A stretch of DNA of 64,000 bases from Torreya grandis (lineage: Eukaryota > Streptophyta > Pinopsida > Cupressales > Taxaceae), in assembly GCA_037957365.1 (NCBI GenBank), contig JARHVA010008424.1, positions 185,001 to 249,000 on the forward strand, written 5' to 3'. Made by a program: the position numbers and the translations under genes. A model generated the notes under the pieces. It worked only from the letters and a program-made list of their open reading frames with translations. It was not told where the DNA came from and did not search any database. Position 1 is the first letter of the stretch. The number at the start of each line of letters is the position of its first letter. Shown piece after piece: positions 12,106 through 27,400 of the stretch.

Positions 12106-12565
12106 GTGATGCACCCTATTTTTATTGAATTGATGTTCTAAGTTATATAGAGAGAGATGGTTATTATGCAATTTGACATTGTTTATTAGCATCTAGATCT
12201 GGTTAGATTATATAATTTTTTGTGTTTAAATTTTGTTAGTTATTTGAAATGATTAATATTTGTAATTTTGTTTCCATTGGACTAATTTTAATTAATTTTT
12301 ATATGTATTATGAATGTTTGAGGCATATGTGAAAGAGATTTAAGTTTTTGTATTGGTGTATGGTGTTTGTTTATTAATTTTTTATATCTCATAAGATGTC
12401 TATATATATATATATACCTTGTGATGGTGAGATGCACTATCTAAACATTGATGGCATGGAGAACCAATGACCATATTACTCATATTGTGTTGGTGTAGAT
12501 GTAGACTATAAAAGTGGAGCTATCTAGGATGCACTGCTAATGGACAAATATGTAGACTTTGATGC

Positions 12566-12910
12566 AAATATCTTGATTGGTTGTCACTCTAAAAATACAC
12601 TATGAGTTTCTTTATTTATTACAAATATTTTAAATGGTGTTGGAACTTTAGCTGTATTCTAATCTCTATATTGATTTCTATAAATCTTTATCAGTTATTA
12701 AATGAAGACTATAGCATTGGGTTGATATTTATTCCTAAATATCTTAATTGGTGTACTCATGCGAGGTGAATTTTGATCTTTGTTATTGCCTCCAAATATT
12801 TTAATTGGTGTTTATATCATAGCTATGCTTTTGGGTCTATATTTTATCTCAAATATCTTAATCAACATATGCACTAGAGGTGTGTTCTAAACTCTATGAA
12901 CTAGTTACCA
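12566..12910. repeat. Minisatellite, six copies of about 57 bp
   Basis: The phrase aaatatcttaattggt or variants recur near 12566, 12623, 12682, 12737, 12794 and 12851, a period of 55-59 bp. It sits downstream of the PMD tail, where the pol genes of a complete element would be expected. Confidence 0.75.
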
Positions 12911-13439
12911 TCATTGTTGAGTATAAGATGTAGGAGATTGTTGATAAATAGATATCTTAAAATTCATAGGGCTTATACGATGAGTAACCAATGGTTCATT
13001 AAAATTAAAACCCTAGGATAAATATATTATAGAGGAGTGTGATCTAGGATAATGTGGTGAATGATGGCCTGATGCCCCCTATGCAAACCCTATGATGCCT
13101 CTGATACCATACTGATCAATCAAAACTTGGAGTAAATATAAATAATCATCTAAATGTCCATTAATCTAGTGATAATGATAATAATGTTTATGTGGTACTT
13201 AGTGTAAATGCTGAGGTGGATGATGAGTAGTTGAAGGAAGTGGGATCATCCCCTTATCTAGTAGTGTAAGCCAAATGTCATGAGGCCCTACCTTATTTGA
13301 AAATTGTATAACCATTTTGCATATATCCTATGTGTTATCACTGTAGTTTGTGCTATTTAGAGTGGTTGTTTTCCCTTATTGATTTTTTTTTTTTTTTTGT
13401 GATCCAATATTTTTTGAATTGGAAATGGAATAGGCTCAT
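12911..13439. other. No gene seen, 3' side of the element 2 gag
   Basis: AT-rich with short frames only and a T run of about 16 at 13382-13398. No protease or RT motif was found on the minus strand, which is part of the argument that element 2 lacks pol. Confidence 0.4.
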
Positions 13440-15560
<2,121 letters not shown>

Positions 15561-16109
15561 CTAAAGAAGATAGTGTAAATAATTAGTAATAAACACACAA
15601 GGGGTAGAATATAATTTAACATAAATATGTGTGCAATGTGTGAATTTGTTGAACAAAAATTATAGTAGAAAATAGGGTTAATTTGGGAAACCATGTTGCT
15701 AATATTTATGTGTATAAGGACTTAGTATGTGGATATAGGGTTTTGATTTGAAGGTTGTGTTTCAAATATGTAAATTGAATTAAATAAATAAAATCCTATG
15801 ATGGAATAAATTAAATTATCTAGGTTAATCTAAAAATTATAAAAGTATAGTTTTGTAACCCTAATTTAATGTGCAAAATTTAGAAGGTAAACCTTAAGGA
15901 AATTTTTTTGGGGTTTTTAAAGATATGTTCAAATTAATATGGATTCAACAAAATGTTTTAACATTTTAGGGTTTTATAATTAAAAACCTATGTTTGGTTA
16001 AGGGGCTGAGTTTATTCTAAATTTTGAATAAAATTGGGATTTATTGATTCTATAAAAATTTCCAAAAATAGTAAATACAAGGATAAGGTAGACTTATCTA
16101 GATATATAC
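15561..16109. other. 5' leader of element 2
   Basis: No ORF is supported. The primer-binding site should lie here on the minus strand next to the 5' LTR, but I see no convincing TGG-start match. Similarity to sequence left of 7470 suggests that part of this stretch belongs to the LTR. Confidence 0.35.
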
Positions 16110-17172
16110 ATAGTTTTTCATGGATCTAAAACTAGAGATGACTAAGTAGATAGAGAGGAATATTTCATCTGTATAATATTTTTCAAGATCTATCTTCAAA
16201 TAGAAACATCCCCTTTAGACAATAACACCATGTGGTGTTAATGTCCAAACCCGGCACTAATGTCCATGTAGTGACTATAAGCAACCTTTAAAGAAGCTAA
16301 ATAAGTTATTAAAGGTCCCTTAGGTGATTTAGTATTGCATGGGGGATCATCTATGTCAATATTTTTATTGATTATTCTCTAAAACCCTAATGAATAATTA
16401 CAAACATGAAATAATTAAATAATTAAATGAAAAAGGAAAAGTAAAATTAGGTTTTGGGATGTTACAATCACATGGATCAAAACCCATATTATCCTGACCA
16501 CTACCTACATTAAACAAAATGTTAGGGGTCTCATATCACATTTAGTTCTACCTTAGGGAATGTGCACCATCAACTTGAATGATAAGGTAGGTTGAATTTT
16601 ACCTAGGCCCCTCTTTGATCAAGCATGCAAATGTCTAGGTGTGAATGTTGAGTAGTATGTAGAGTATTTGATTTGTACTATTCATTGATTTTTACATAAT
16701 AAGTGACAAAATATTAATTGTTAGATATAAAATTCATTTTAAGGTTATCTATATAAGATTATCTTTGTTTGGAAAATAATACCTTGTTAGATGGCTGACA
16801 AGTCATGAAAAATAGAAGAGAATGGTCATGGAGGGGTCAGAACTCAAACATAATTAAAATAACTTGTTGGACACTGAAGGTAAAAGTGGATAGTAACACC
16901 ATGTGGCACTACTATCCTCAAATTGACACTAATGTCCAAAGGCTCAAAATAGAGAAAAAATCAAGGATGGTAGGATACAGGCCTTAGAACTTGGAAAATG
17001 TGACATGTGAATGTTGAAACTATTAAAATAGTGAGAAAAAGACATAAGAAAGATCAAAATACTCAAGGTGACCATGCAAACAAGTACTATATCCATCACT
17101 ACAACCCTTTGTATGAAAGAACAATAAAATACATAGTACTTATGGTTACTAGACAAAATTAGGGTGTTTACT
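16110..17172 (-). repeat. 5' LTR of element 2
   Basis: Direct repeat of 7470-8461; the best homology is 16345-17172. The outer end on the + strand is agggtgttta followed by ct, where the other LTR has ca. Adjacent to it, ctaagg continues directly into sequence homologous to copy 3B at 31258, marking the insertion edge. A short internal phrase (gacactaatgtccaaa) occurs at about 16240 and 16928. A minus-strand TATATAGATA near 16750 could be the TATA box. Confidence 0.7.
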
Positions 17173-18420
17173 CTAAGGTTTAGATTTCTCAAACTAAATA
17201 CTTTATGTCAAATCCTAAGTAATTATATAGATTGATTAATTTCATAAAAATATAAATTTCCTACACACCTCTTCATGGAATTCATATCAAATTGGTTGAT
17301 TCTACTTTGAAAAACAATAATTATTTTTATTCAAAGTAATGAAAAGATTGATCCTTTCTATGTTTCACTCTTTGTTGGAGGTTTCTAACTAAATAATTAA
17401 ATAAATTATTTATTTGAGATTTATATAATGTGATGTGACCCAAAATAACATAAGCCTTAGGGATGACCTACACCAAATTTGTAATCAATATTTTAACAAG
17501 TGAAAAATTCCCATTGATTAGATAAATAAAAGATGCACAAGTTTGTATAGTTATGTTCCCATAAAATAGAGTCAAGATGACTATTCTAGTTGTATATATC
17601 ACTTTGAACTATGGAATGATACCAAGTAAAACCTTTTTCAAATATATTATAGGTGAAATAAAATTTGACTAGACATGAGCTATTATCCCTATAAAATTAA
17701 TAAATTAAAAATTGTTGTTAGAACCAAACACCATTTTTTGTGAAAAAATCAAAGAATCATTGGGAACAAATTTTTTATGATTAAACATGATAGTATACCT
17801 AAATGATTATGAATGATAAATATATCTAATATCCAAAATTCATACAAGGTGATTAAAATGATGTTTAAACTATATAATTTGATGGAATTTTTTCAACTAA
17901 AGGTTCAAGAGCTGGTGTGGTGTTGATTTCTCCTTAAAAGGAGTTATTTCCTTTATCTTAAAAACTACAATTTGAATGCACCAAAAATACAACTGAATAT
18001 GAGCCATTGCTTTTAGGATTTCAAGTAGCATAATAAATGGAATTTAAAATATCAAAGGCCAAGGAGATTTTGAGTTGATTATGAAACATATAAAATCTTA
18101 ATAACAAGTAAAAAATGATATATTGAAGAATTATAGAAATAAGTTCTAAGATTATATCAAAAATATTAAAGATTTTTCCATAAATGTTGTCCCAAGAGAG
18201 GAAAAATCCAAAGTTGACACCTTATATGTATCTAAATCTTTGTTCATTCCTCATCCATATTTTGATAAATACCAATATATAATTAAAATGGTATATCACC
18301 CAGGTGTTCTAGACAATTCCAACCATTGAAAAGTGTTCAACAATGATGAGTAAATTATTAGTTTCTTACAATAAAGAGATAACTTCATAAATCTTTATCT
18401 CCAAAGAAGTCCAAAAGTAT
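17173..18420 (+). pseudogene. Protease and upstream RNase H-like remnant, copy 3A
   Basis: The protease part (about 17420-17650) is recognisable only by alignment with 3B, where it is better preserved. The RNase H-like block follows at about 17920-18420. It contains CTKNTTEYEPLLLGFQVA near 17990, matching the CTNNxAEYEALLLGLxAA helix with the catalytic Glu, followed by decayed equivalents of the QGD.EL.. strand. Both precede the RT. The copy is full of stops. Confidence 0.6.
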
Positions 18421-18879
18421 ATATGGATTCTTCCATCTCATAATAAAAAGATGCATAAATGTTATAACCATTTGATGCTAAATATAATACATTAGATGGT
18501 AAATTACTTCATCTAAATGGAAATATGATACGAAAAGTTATGATTTTTTTGGATTAAATTTTCAACTAGCATGATCGATACACAAAAAATAAAATCCAAG
18601 AAGAGCCCAAAAGTTTATCTAAGAATGAGAGAGTGAACATTGGTATAGAGGAGGAACTGTGATATGTCAATATTAGAAGATGTTTTTCCAAGGAATAATG
18701 TAGGAGATTAATTTATCTATTCAAATTATATATAGACATATTTACATACTGTTATGCTATTCTGAAGTCTTTTAGTACTAAGATCATGCAGCATAGAATC
18801 TCCTTGAAACTTGGCATCAATCCTTTTAGATAATAAGTTTTGAACTACAATCCCAAAATTTATGGTGTTATATATGAAT

Positions 18880-19500
18880 AATTAAATAAGATGATGGATG
18901 CAAAAATAATAGTCCCTATTCATCATTTTATTTGGGTAGTTAACATCATGCCTATAATAAATATCAATGGAGAAGTTATGATTTGCATATAATTTCACAA
19001 TCTGAATGATTCATCACTCAAGGATAACTATCCTCTTATAATCATGGATAAAATCCTAAAAATTATCAAAAGATATGAAATGATGTCCTTTTTGTATGGT
19101 TTTAATGTATACAACCATATTTAAGTGCTAAAATAAACATATACAAGATGGTGTTTGCCACCCCATGGGGAACATTCACTAAAAATAGGTTGACCTTTGG
19201 TCTCATCAATATATGGGATACATTCCAAAGAGTAATGGATATGCCCTTTAGTGACATGAATAATAATATCGTATTGATTTATCCTTATGAACTTACAATG
19301 TTATCAAATAAAATGGAAGATCACTATGAACATTTGAATATGGTCTTTGAAATATGCCAAGCTCATGGCATTATCTACACCCCAATAATTACATTATTAT
19401 AGTAATTGGAAGTAAAATCCTAGGACATATGGTTTCAAAATAATGTACTAATATTGATATAGAAGGATTAAAGGTAATTCAATAGTTATATTTACCCACC
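18880..19500 (+). pseudogene. Reverse transcriptase remnant, copy 3A
   Basis: N-terminal block: FHNLNDSSLKDNYPLIIMDK near 18990 (family VDFRDLN...KDNYPLP). The open piece 19148-19402 reads ATPWGTFTKNRLTFGLINIW, then DTFQRVMDM (family TPWGTF....PFGL.NAGATFQRAMD). The catalytic box that should be Y-L-D-D reads YPYELT, so both aspartates are changed. The block SNKMEDHYEHLNMVFEIC follows as expected. Length and order agree with a Ty3/gypsy RT. It is inactive. Confidence 0.85.
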
Positions 19501-19689
19501 AAAAACCATAACATACATTCATATTTCTATAATTTCAACTTTCTAAGAATATTGTTTCCTAACTTTAATAAACTCATTGAAATATTATGCTAATGATGTG
19601 AGGAAATATCTATTTAATGTTGAATATTATGGGAATTATTTAAATTAAATTAAGGAATATATTTATAAGGCACCTATTTTGACATGTCT

Positions 19690-20060
19690 TAATTTTTTAC
19701 AAGGATTATATAATTTTATTATTTTGATATTACATTGTCTGATATATTGGTATAAAAAAGTGAATAAGGAATCAAATATTTGATTAGTTTCATGAGGTAT
19801 GGTCTAAAATCAAATTAAATAAATCATTAATTAATTCAAAATAATTTATATGTTATGGTTAAGATAGTGAAACATTTTAGGTTATACATTTTTAATCCTC
19901 ACACCATTATGACGGTTTGAGATTCAATAGTCAAATAAATTTTCTCATCAAGATCTCTAATCAAAAATGTGGATGGGGGTACAAGAGTATGATTTAGATA
20001 TCAAACCCACAAATTTTATATTGGGTAAAGTTATTTTTAAATTTATTAATGAAGTTTTTT
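19690..20060 (+). pseudogene. Post-RT RNase H remnant, copy 3A
   Basis: Gypsy-type RNase H and connection region after the RT. Readable pieces include VKHFRLYIFNPHT-like sequence near 19870 and WMGVQEYDLDIKPTNFILGK near 19970-20030, the typical end of this domain (W...LQEYDLEIKPTK...GQ). It shows that the element has an RNase H in the usual place in addition to the block before the RT. Confidence 0.6.
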
Positions 20061-20289
20061 ATTTACATAGTGAAGAGAAGGAAGAACTACCCCTTGTAGT
20101 CTTTGTTGATTCACTAGAATAATGATATTATGTCATCACATACTTTCTCTCATATGGATAATATCTAGTTAATATAAATCCCAAATATAAGTGGACAATC
20201 AATTTTAAATTAGACAAATATGTGATTTTAGACAACATTTTTACTCAATACAACCCTAGATGGTACTTTCTTGAGATGTATGAACAAGG

Positions 20290-21310
20290 AAAAAAAATAA
20301 ACTCTTGGAGGCTTATCATAATAAGGCATGTGGTAAACACTTTTCATTATTTGTCATAACATTAAAATTTTAAAAAGATAATTAATACTAGAAAATATTT
20401 TTAAAATATGCACAATAATGTGTGTCTAAGTGTAAAACTTGTTAGTACTTTTTTGGATGTCCTAAACTTATTGCATTCCCCCTCCACCTTGTAGTCATTG
20501 AAGAACTTTTTTCAATAGTGGGGACTAGACTTCATCAAAAAAATTTAAATCACATTTTAAAACTAGTAAAAATCATGGTTTGATATGAAATTAATACTTA
20601 AATAAATATTTATAGGATATTCTATTAATATCTACCACTTCTAAAGTTGTTTACAATTTTATAAAATAAAACATCTTGGTTAGATTTGGTGTTCCAAAAA
20701 CATTACCCTAGATAATGCCTGCAATGTTTTTTGTAAAAAATTGATTGGTGTTTGATTTATATATGAATTATTAGTTGTATACTCATCTAATTATTACCTT
20801 AAAGGTAATGGTCAAGTGAAATCCATCAATAATAACATCAATACCATTGTTCACAAATTAGTTAATGAAAATTAGAAAAATTGGAATAATAAATTATATG
20901 ATGAATTATGGGTAAATTAGATAACACCAAAGATATAAATTAAAATTTGTCTATTTTGATTACTATATGAAATTTATTTAGTGATTTTTTTATATTTATA
21001 TTTTCTATATTTATGGATAACTTAAGCTATAAAATATGACCATTTCAAAGATGTATTACAAAATAAAATCATGTACCTAGCTAGATTAAAATAAGAATGA
21101 ATGAAAATGATTGAAAAATTCACAACACATCATTAAAATTTCAAATAATATTTCAATCACGAGTCAATTTATCATTATTTTAAAGTAGGGTTTTTTGTCT
21201 TTCTTTGAGATAAATGGAGAGAACCTCGAAGAAGACATGAAAAGTTTGACTCTTTATGGATGGAGCCTTTCAAAATTTCTAACATTTATGTGGTAATAAT
21301 AAATTATACT
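20290..21310 (+). pseudogene. Integrase remnant, copy 3A
   Basis: Zinc-binding part: AYHNKACGKHF near 20310 and VSKCKTC near 20420 (H-H-C-C). Core: GLDFIKK at about 20521 (first Asp), ITLDNA at 20700 (second Asp), and VVYSSNYYLKGNGQVKSINN at 20780-20830, where the catalytic Glu is replaced by Lys (codon AAA at 20819). C-terminal block: HEKFDSLWMEPFKISNIYVV near 21240-21300, a diverged GPY/F motif. Stops are scattered through it. Confidence 0.85.
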
Positions 21311-21599
21311 TGTTTTATATATTTATATCTCATATCATACTACCATATAATGGAAATTATTTTAATCACTACAAGTAGTGAAAGTAGGTTATCACCTACC
21401 ATTCCATGTGGGTGATTTAGGTATATTATGTCTTTCCCTTTATGTTGTGTGTTTCCCTTTTCATTTTGAATTTACTTATCTCATTTTTGGTATTTAAATT
21501 TTCCTTTCTAATTTTTGTAATTTTGAATATAACCCCTTAGCCTAATGGATAATAAAATTAACCTATAAAACTAGATATTCTGAGAGCTCATCTAATGTC
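21311..21599. other. Spacer between integrase and ORF-X module, copy 3A
   Basis: Matches 35440-35670 in copy 3B (ggtgatttaggt, cccttagcctaatgg). No ORF is supported. This is the post-integrase untranslated stretch shared by both copies. Confidence 0.45.
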
Positions 21600-23620
21600 C
21601 TTTCCTAAATACATGTCCCCTAAATTTTTCAATGAGAATTTTATATCAGTCATGGATCAAAAATTAAATTTGATGTCAAATTTATAATAATATAATTATA
21701 AGCTATTTTTTATAAAAAAAAGTGTTTTGATTTATTTAATATAATTTTTTTTGATAAAAATTGAAACACATTTTTGTGCCCTATATGACTAGAAGATCTA
21801 TATTTTTTGACCATCAAGCCAAACACAACATAGGAATATAATTTTTTAATCCATGAAACCATAAAAAAATTAATTATTTTAAGTACCATCCATCACATGG
21901 ATGTGTTGGATTCAAGGTCATGCCTATGCTCGCTCATAGATAACACCTCATGTCTGTTATTCCCACATGGATAGATAAACAATTGAAAATGTACATAAAG
22001 TGAAATTTAGGTATATAAGTTCTAAAAAACCCACAAAACTTAATTTAAAATCAATTTAGTGGCTTATTTCAACTTACAACCTTGTCAATACACAACATAT
22101 ATCTTTGCTTGACTCTCATTATATTCCACAAACACCATTTAGTTACCAAAATACCAAACTTTATGATGACTCCTTCATTGTATAATTTTTAGTTGTGTTG
22201 GTTGATGTTTTAAAAAATATAACTTAGAGGAATATTTTATATATCGAAGGCCCTTCAAATTTTGGGTTTTCAACATACTTGATCAGGGGTATTTTGAATA
22301 AACACAAATTATTTCTTGACCACTGATGTATATCCCTTACAACCGTATCAACATTTTAATCTTCCTAATTTATACATAAACTAATAGGTCCTTACCCAAG
22401 TATATATTCATATTTCATGAAACAAAAACATGAAATAGATGTAGATATACTTCAATCCCTTATCGGTCCTAGACAATAATATTCCCAAGATTAGAGATTA
22501 TCATATTAGTTACAACAACCTAGAGTAATTCCATATATGGATTAATGTGGAGAAATTTAAATCTATGATAATTTAATTGATCTAAAATGGTCTAAAAAAA
22601 TATAATGATTTACCTACTTTAGTACAATGCTTAGATTTTGTACTCTTTTGTGCCCGACACTATGATCTATATATAAAGGAGATAAGATCAAGCGGTAGAG
22701 ACTTGATGGCCAAAATAGATGGAATAAGGGGAATTATTTTTAGGGTCCATATGCATGATAATTATGTAATTGTGAGGGTGTTATCATGGAAATTATACTC
22801 TAGGATAAGAATCCTAATAATAATTTTACCATCATCAATTAGGCATGGATAAAGCACAAGAGAATTTGACCCTATAAGAGATATCAGACATGATAACTAT
22901 TCTCAAATAGGTAGTAAGAAATTAAACAACCACAAATTTATACCCATGGATTTTTATGGTGATGAACATCATCTACAATGAGAAATAGTACATGCAATGT
23001 GGAGAAATTATCATTGATTCTATACACCAATAATTGATCAATATGGACACTAAAAATCAATTATTCATGACATCATACTTAGTTTAATCTTTGTCTTCTC
23101 AAAGAGTATACCCTAATCTTAGAGAGTAAATGTATATGCATCCATAAATGTATATGAGTTATATTCTTATTTGACTCTAGATTATAAAAATAAACATTCA
23201 ATTAGAGTCAATGATGCCTTCACTATGAGAATTGTCCAAGCCTTAGATGAAGATTAGGGAAGAAGAATTTATGATGAAGTAGTTGACCTAATTTTTAATA
23301 TGGGAGTTCCATCATTAAATTACATAAATTTACATATATCAAAGTCGGAATATTTAAAGTATATCCTCTATGGCTACCCAAGTTATTTAACAATAAGATC
23401 ATATTTATTAAATTATGCAGATAGTTGGGCATAGTGCATAAACACTATAGGGACATGCATGTTTTAGGTGTTGTATTTCCTATATATTTGGGCCATTATA
23501 CATGCAATAACATGATTTATGCTCAAGATATTGAATCTTAAATATCAAATTTCAACATGCACTTATACACTAGTCTAATTTTTTTCAATAGTAAGAGGTT
23601 TGTGTGAAAACATCTTACCT
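21600..23620 (+). pseudogene. ORF-X module 1 (truncated duplicate), copy 3A
   Basis: I do not recognise the encoded product. The 2-kb block is a direct duplicate of 24470-26570 and also matches 35670-37815. Its second half is coding-like: DAFTMRIVQALDED near 23210, then IYDEVVDLIFNMGVPSL, then KYILYGYPSYLTIRSYLLNY to about 23420, with closely matching residues in the other copies. The part that follows in module 2 (IKSFIDTWVSYGMIDD onward) is absent here. So this is an N-terminal fragment of the same protein, left by duplication. Confidence 0.55.
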
Positions 23621-23627
23621 AATGGTA

Positions 23628-24470
23628 GAGAGTTAGGAGATACTAAGGTTCATAAAATATTATTATATTTACTTTTTATCATTTCCTAGATGCAAGTGTT
23701 TTGTATAAAAATATCATAGCTAAGAGAGCTATCAGCCATTAGGCTCCCAATGTTATGTCATTTTAAACATTAAATAGAATTCATTAGATTCAACTTAACT
23801 TATATGCAATTTTTGTCTTTAAATGACATGAATTGTTTTATATATATTGGTCAAGAGCTTGAGGCCTCTAAGGTCTTAAAAAATGATATTATAAATTTCA
23901 TATTATTTTTTAGATGTAATATATAATAAACAATATAAAATAATAAAGAGTTAAAATCTATTATGCTTTAGATTTTAGGTTTTTAAATCAAATTCATTAG
24001 TTCATAATTAAATTTGAGATGTAATTAATATGCTTAAATAACATGAATGATTTTGGAGCTAGTGATAACTAGGTTCCCAAAATAAATATCTTTAAATATT
24101 GATAGTGAAATAACATCCCTAAGGTGTTAAAAAAACCATTGCATTTATTTCATATTATTTATTAAATTAATTTACTTTTACATATATCAACTCATAGATA
24201 TTTATACACTGTTATGATCTCAACATTGTAATTCATTATTATGAACTAGATGAATTTTTTTATAAATGTGAAATATATTCTAATATTTAAAATCTTGTGG
24301 CCAATACATTCCTTATATTTTTTATGATATTCAAATTAAATTTCATTAATATTCCACTTTAAAAAAATATAATCATTGTTTGAAATTTTTTTTAATATTA
24401 AACAAAATAAAGAATTCTTTATAGTTCCTTTATATATCAACTTTTTAATATTTTTGAGATTTAATGGCTA
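23628..24470 (+). repeat. Three diverged ~240-bp tandem repeats between ORF-X modules, copy 3A
   Basis: Units begin with a phrase like agagttaggagatactaagg at about 23629, agagcttgaggcctctaagg at 23854, and gatagtgaaataacatccctaagg at 24101. Each continues through a run like ttattttttagatg and aaattcattag. The same arrangement occurs at 37830-38690 in copy 3B, so it predates the separation of the copies. Confidence 0.55.
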
Positions 24471-27400
24471 CTAGAACATCCAAATTATTATCCCCTAAAT
24501 TTTTTAATTCTAAATTTATCAAATTCATGGAGAAACAATTAAAAATTGATGTAAAATTCTAAAAACATAACTCATAATTGAGTTTTTGATAGAATAAGTG
24601 TTTTTAGTCATTTATGATAGAAAATGTTAGAGCAAATGTGAAACATGTTTTCATGCCCTACATGGATAAAAAATAAGTCTAGCCTAACCCAAAAGATAAA
24701 TGGGATGTATGAGTGTGATGATTGAGGACTTTCATCTCATGCTTTTATGGATGGATTGTTTATCCTCACAGACATGATAAATGTGATATCTCGCCTTTGC
24801 TTGTGCACGTATACAACCTTACATCTATTTCACCCACTAGGATAAACATATCATATACTTGGATACATGATGCATGCATGCATGGAGTTACATGTAGGTC
24901 TTATCACACCATAACACCATGTAATTTGAATTAAAAGACACATACTAGTTTATTTTAACTCAAAACTGTATCCAAGCACAATGTAAATTTACACTCAAAT
25001 ATTATTATCTTCCATAAAGACCTATTTTTGCAAAAAATATTATCAAAATTTCCAATTTTCCAATTTTTTAGGGAATTATCTATGGTGTAACTTTAGTTGG
25101 TGGTGTTTCACATTTATTGAAATTTTTTAGTCAGAGTAATATTTTTTTATGAAGACCCTTTAAAATTTTAGGTTTTCAACAAACTTTATCTAGGGGTATT
25201 CTAAAAAATCTAAATTATTTCATATCCACCACTAGTTTCCCCTTTGCAATCACATCATAATTTTCATCATCTTGATTTACATGGAAACATTCAATCCTTA
25301 CTAAAATATATCTTTATATTTCATATATAGTAAAGGTTAAATTCAATTATATGGGGTTTGAGCAACTTTTGGTCCTAAGAAATAATATTACCAAGATCAT
25401 ATATTCTCATATTCATCATCTACTTAAAATAATTTCATTAATATCTCAATGTGGAGAACCCAAACTTTATGACAATTCACCTTATAGAAAGTGATCTTCT
25501 TGAATCAACTAGATTACCTGCCTTAATAGAGTGTTCATATTTGATTGTATCTTATGATCATTATTATGATATGAGTAAAGAGGAAATAAGATAAATTAGT
25601 GGATACTTGATGGCCAAACTATATGGAACAATAATGGGCATGAATTTGAGGGTCATTATGCATGAGACATGCTAAAAAATGAATGTGGAATTTGAGTAAT
25701 TATATTGGGATAATAATCCTAAAATTAATATGACCATCATAAATAATTCATGGTTGAATCAAAAAATAATTCAACCCTCTAATCTTCGAAATAACTTATC
25801 CAAATCTAATTTCAAATATGATCTATCAAAAAAGATAACTCTTCTCAATTGGGTAGTAAGAAATGAAAACACCAATAATTTGTACCCATGGATGTTTATT
25901 GTGATGAACATTACCTATAATGGTAAATAATAAATAGAATTGGGATATGTTATTAGTGAGGCCCTACACAAACAATAGATCAATGTGGATAATACAAAGC
26001 AATTCTTGATGACATCCTATGGTGTACTCTTTAGATTATTAAATATTATACCCTAGTTGTACTCAATTATCCAATGAGGATAAATCCATTTAACTATAAA
26101 AGTTATATTATTAGTTTAATTTTTATCAAATAAAATAAACATTTCATAATATTTAATGATGCCTTAACTATGAGAATATTCCATGCCCTAGATGAAAACT
26201 TGGAATGAAGACATTATAATGATGTAGTCAACCTAATTTTTCAATATGAGCGATACTTAATCTAATTAAAATAAATTAAATGTATAATAATTTTAGGATT
26301 TAAAGGATATACTTTGTGTCTACCTAGGATATCCAATGATAAAATCATATTGATAAAATTTTGTAGATAGTTAGGTGTAGTTTAAAAATGTTGCATGGAC
26401 ATACATGTTTTGGGTGTTACATTTTTATGTATGTTGGGTCATTTTACATGAAATAATTCATTTAATGATCAATATAGTGATTCTTCAATCTCACATTCTA
26501 CCTCAAATTCAGACACTAGTTGATTTTTTTTAATTTTATAAAGCTTTTACATAAACACCTCAATATTGGTGCTTTTTATGAACATGTGTCACATATAGAG
26601 GATTAATAAGTTTATTTTCCTAATTAATATGAATTAAGAAGGAAATATTAGGGTAATATGAATTAGAATACATCAAATCCTTCATAGATACATGGGTTTC
26701 ATATGGCATGATTGATGATAAAAGAGAAATTCTTGATCTTATATATGTTGAAAGAGTCATGGGTGACCCATTTCCTACCATTGTTTGGTTTATCAAAGAG
26801 AACTCACATTTTTAGATGTCAACTAAACATGTGTTAGACCTACCTATAGAATGTTTCAATAATTGTTTTTTACAATTGAATATATTAGGATGATCCAAGA
26901 GATCAAGTTCTTCAACACCTCTAAATAAATCACATGTGGATACTCTTAAGGTTCATGGAAAAGGTAGTCCCAATGTTTCCATTCAATCACCCTCCTCTAA
27001 AAATTATGATAATAGAGAATATAAGGGTCCCAAGTAGCCAAATAAACCTAGAAATACTTTTGAATAAAGTCTACTAGTTGGCAGGAATATAAAAGATAAA
27101 AATTATATCATGATTCAATTTGTTCTCCCCATGGAGACCCATATCTATTTATTCCATATATGAATCAATAATATGTTTCCTATACTCATATAGAAACTCA
27201 ATAGGCAACTATTAGTGATGTTGAGTTCATATTATTATATCTCCTTCACCCATGGTTTATCCATATATTCCACCTCCTCCATAATATTCATCTCTAAATA
27301 AAACTAAACCACCACATTCAATCACTCAAATGATAATTTTAAGTCAAATGTCATATTATTAGATACAACTAATGCTAAAAAAAATAAGGTGGTTGAGGTT

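Noticed and set aside
13098..13109. Minus-strand TGGTATCAGAGG, like a tRNA-iMet primer-binding site
   Set aside because: It lies 3 kb from the nearest LTR, beside the gag remnant of element 2, and no LTR adjoins it. A similar chance word (TTGGTATCAAG) occurs near 9769. No element boundary supports either.
24722..24934. 70-codon + strand ORF in the ORF-X second module
   Set aside because: The equivalent frames in the other modules (for example 38954-39154) diverge at protein level faster than the DNA, so it does not look like constrained coding sequence.
21600..26570. The paired 2-kb blocks as LTRs of a small element
   Set aside because: Each block contains coding-like ORF-X sequence, the second continues in frame past its end, and there is no primer site or polypurine tract at the edges of the 0.85-kb spacer.
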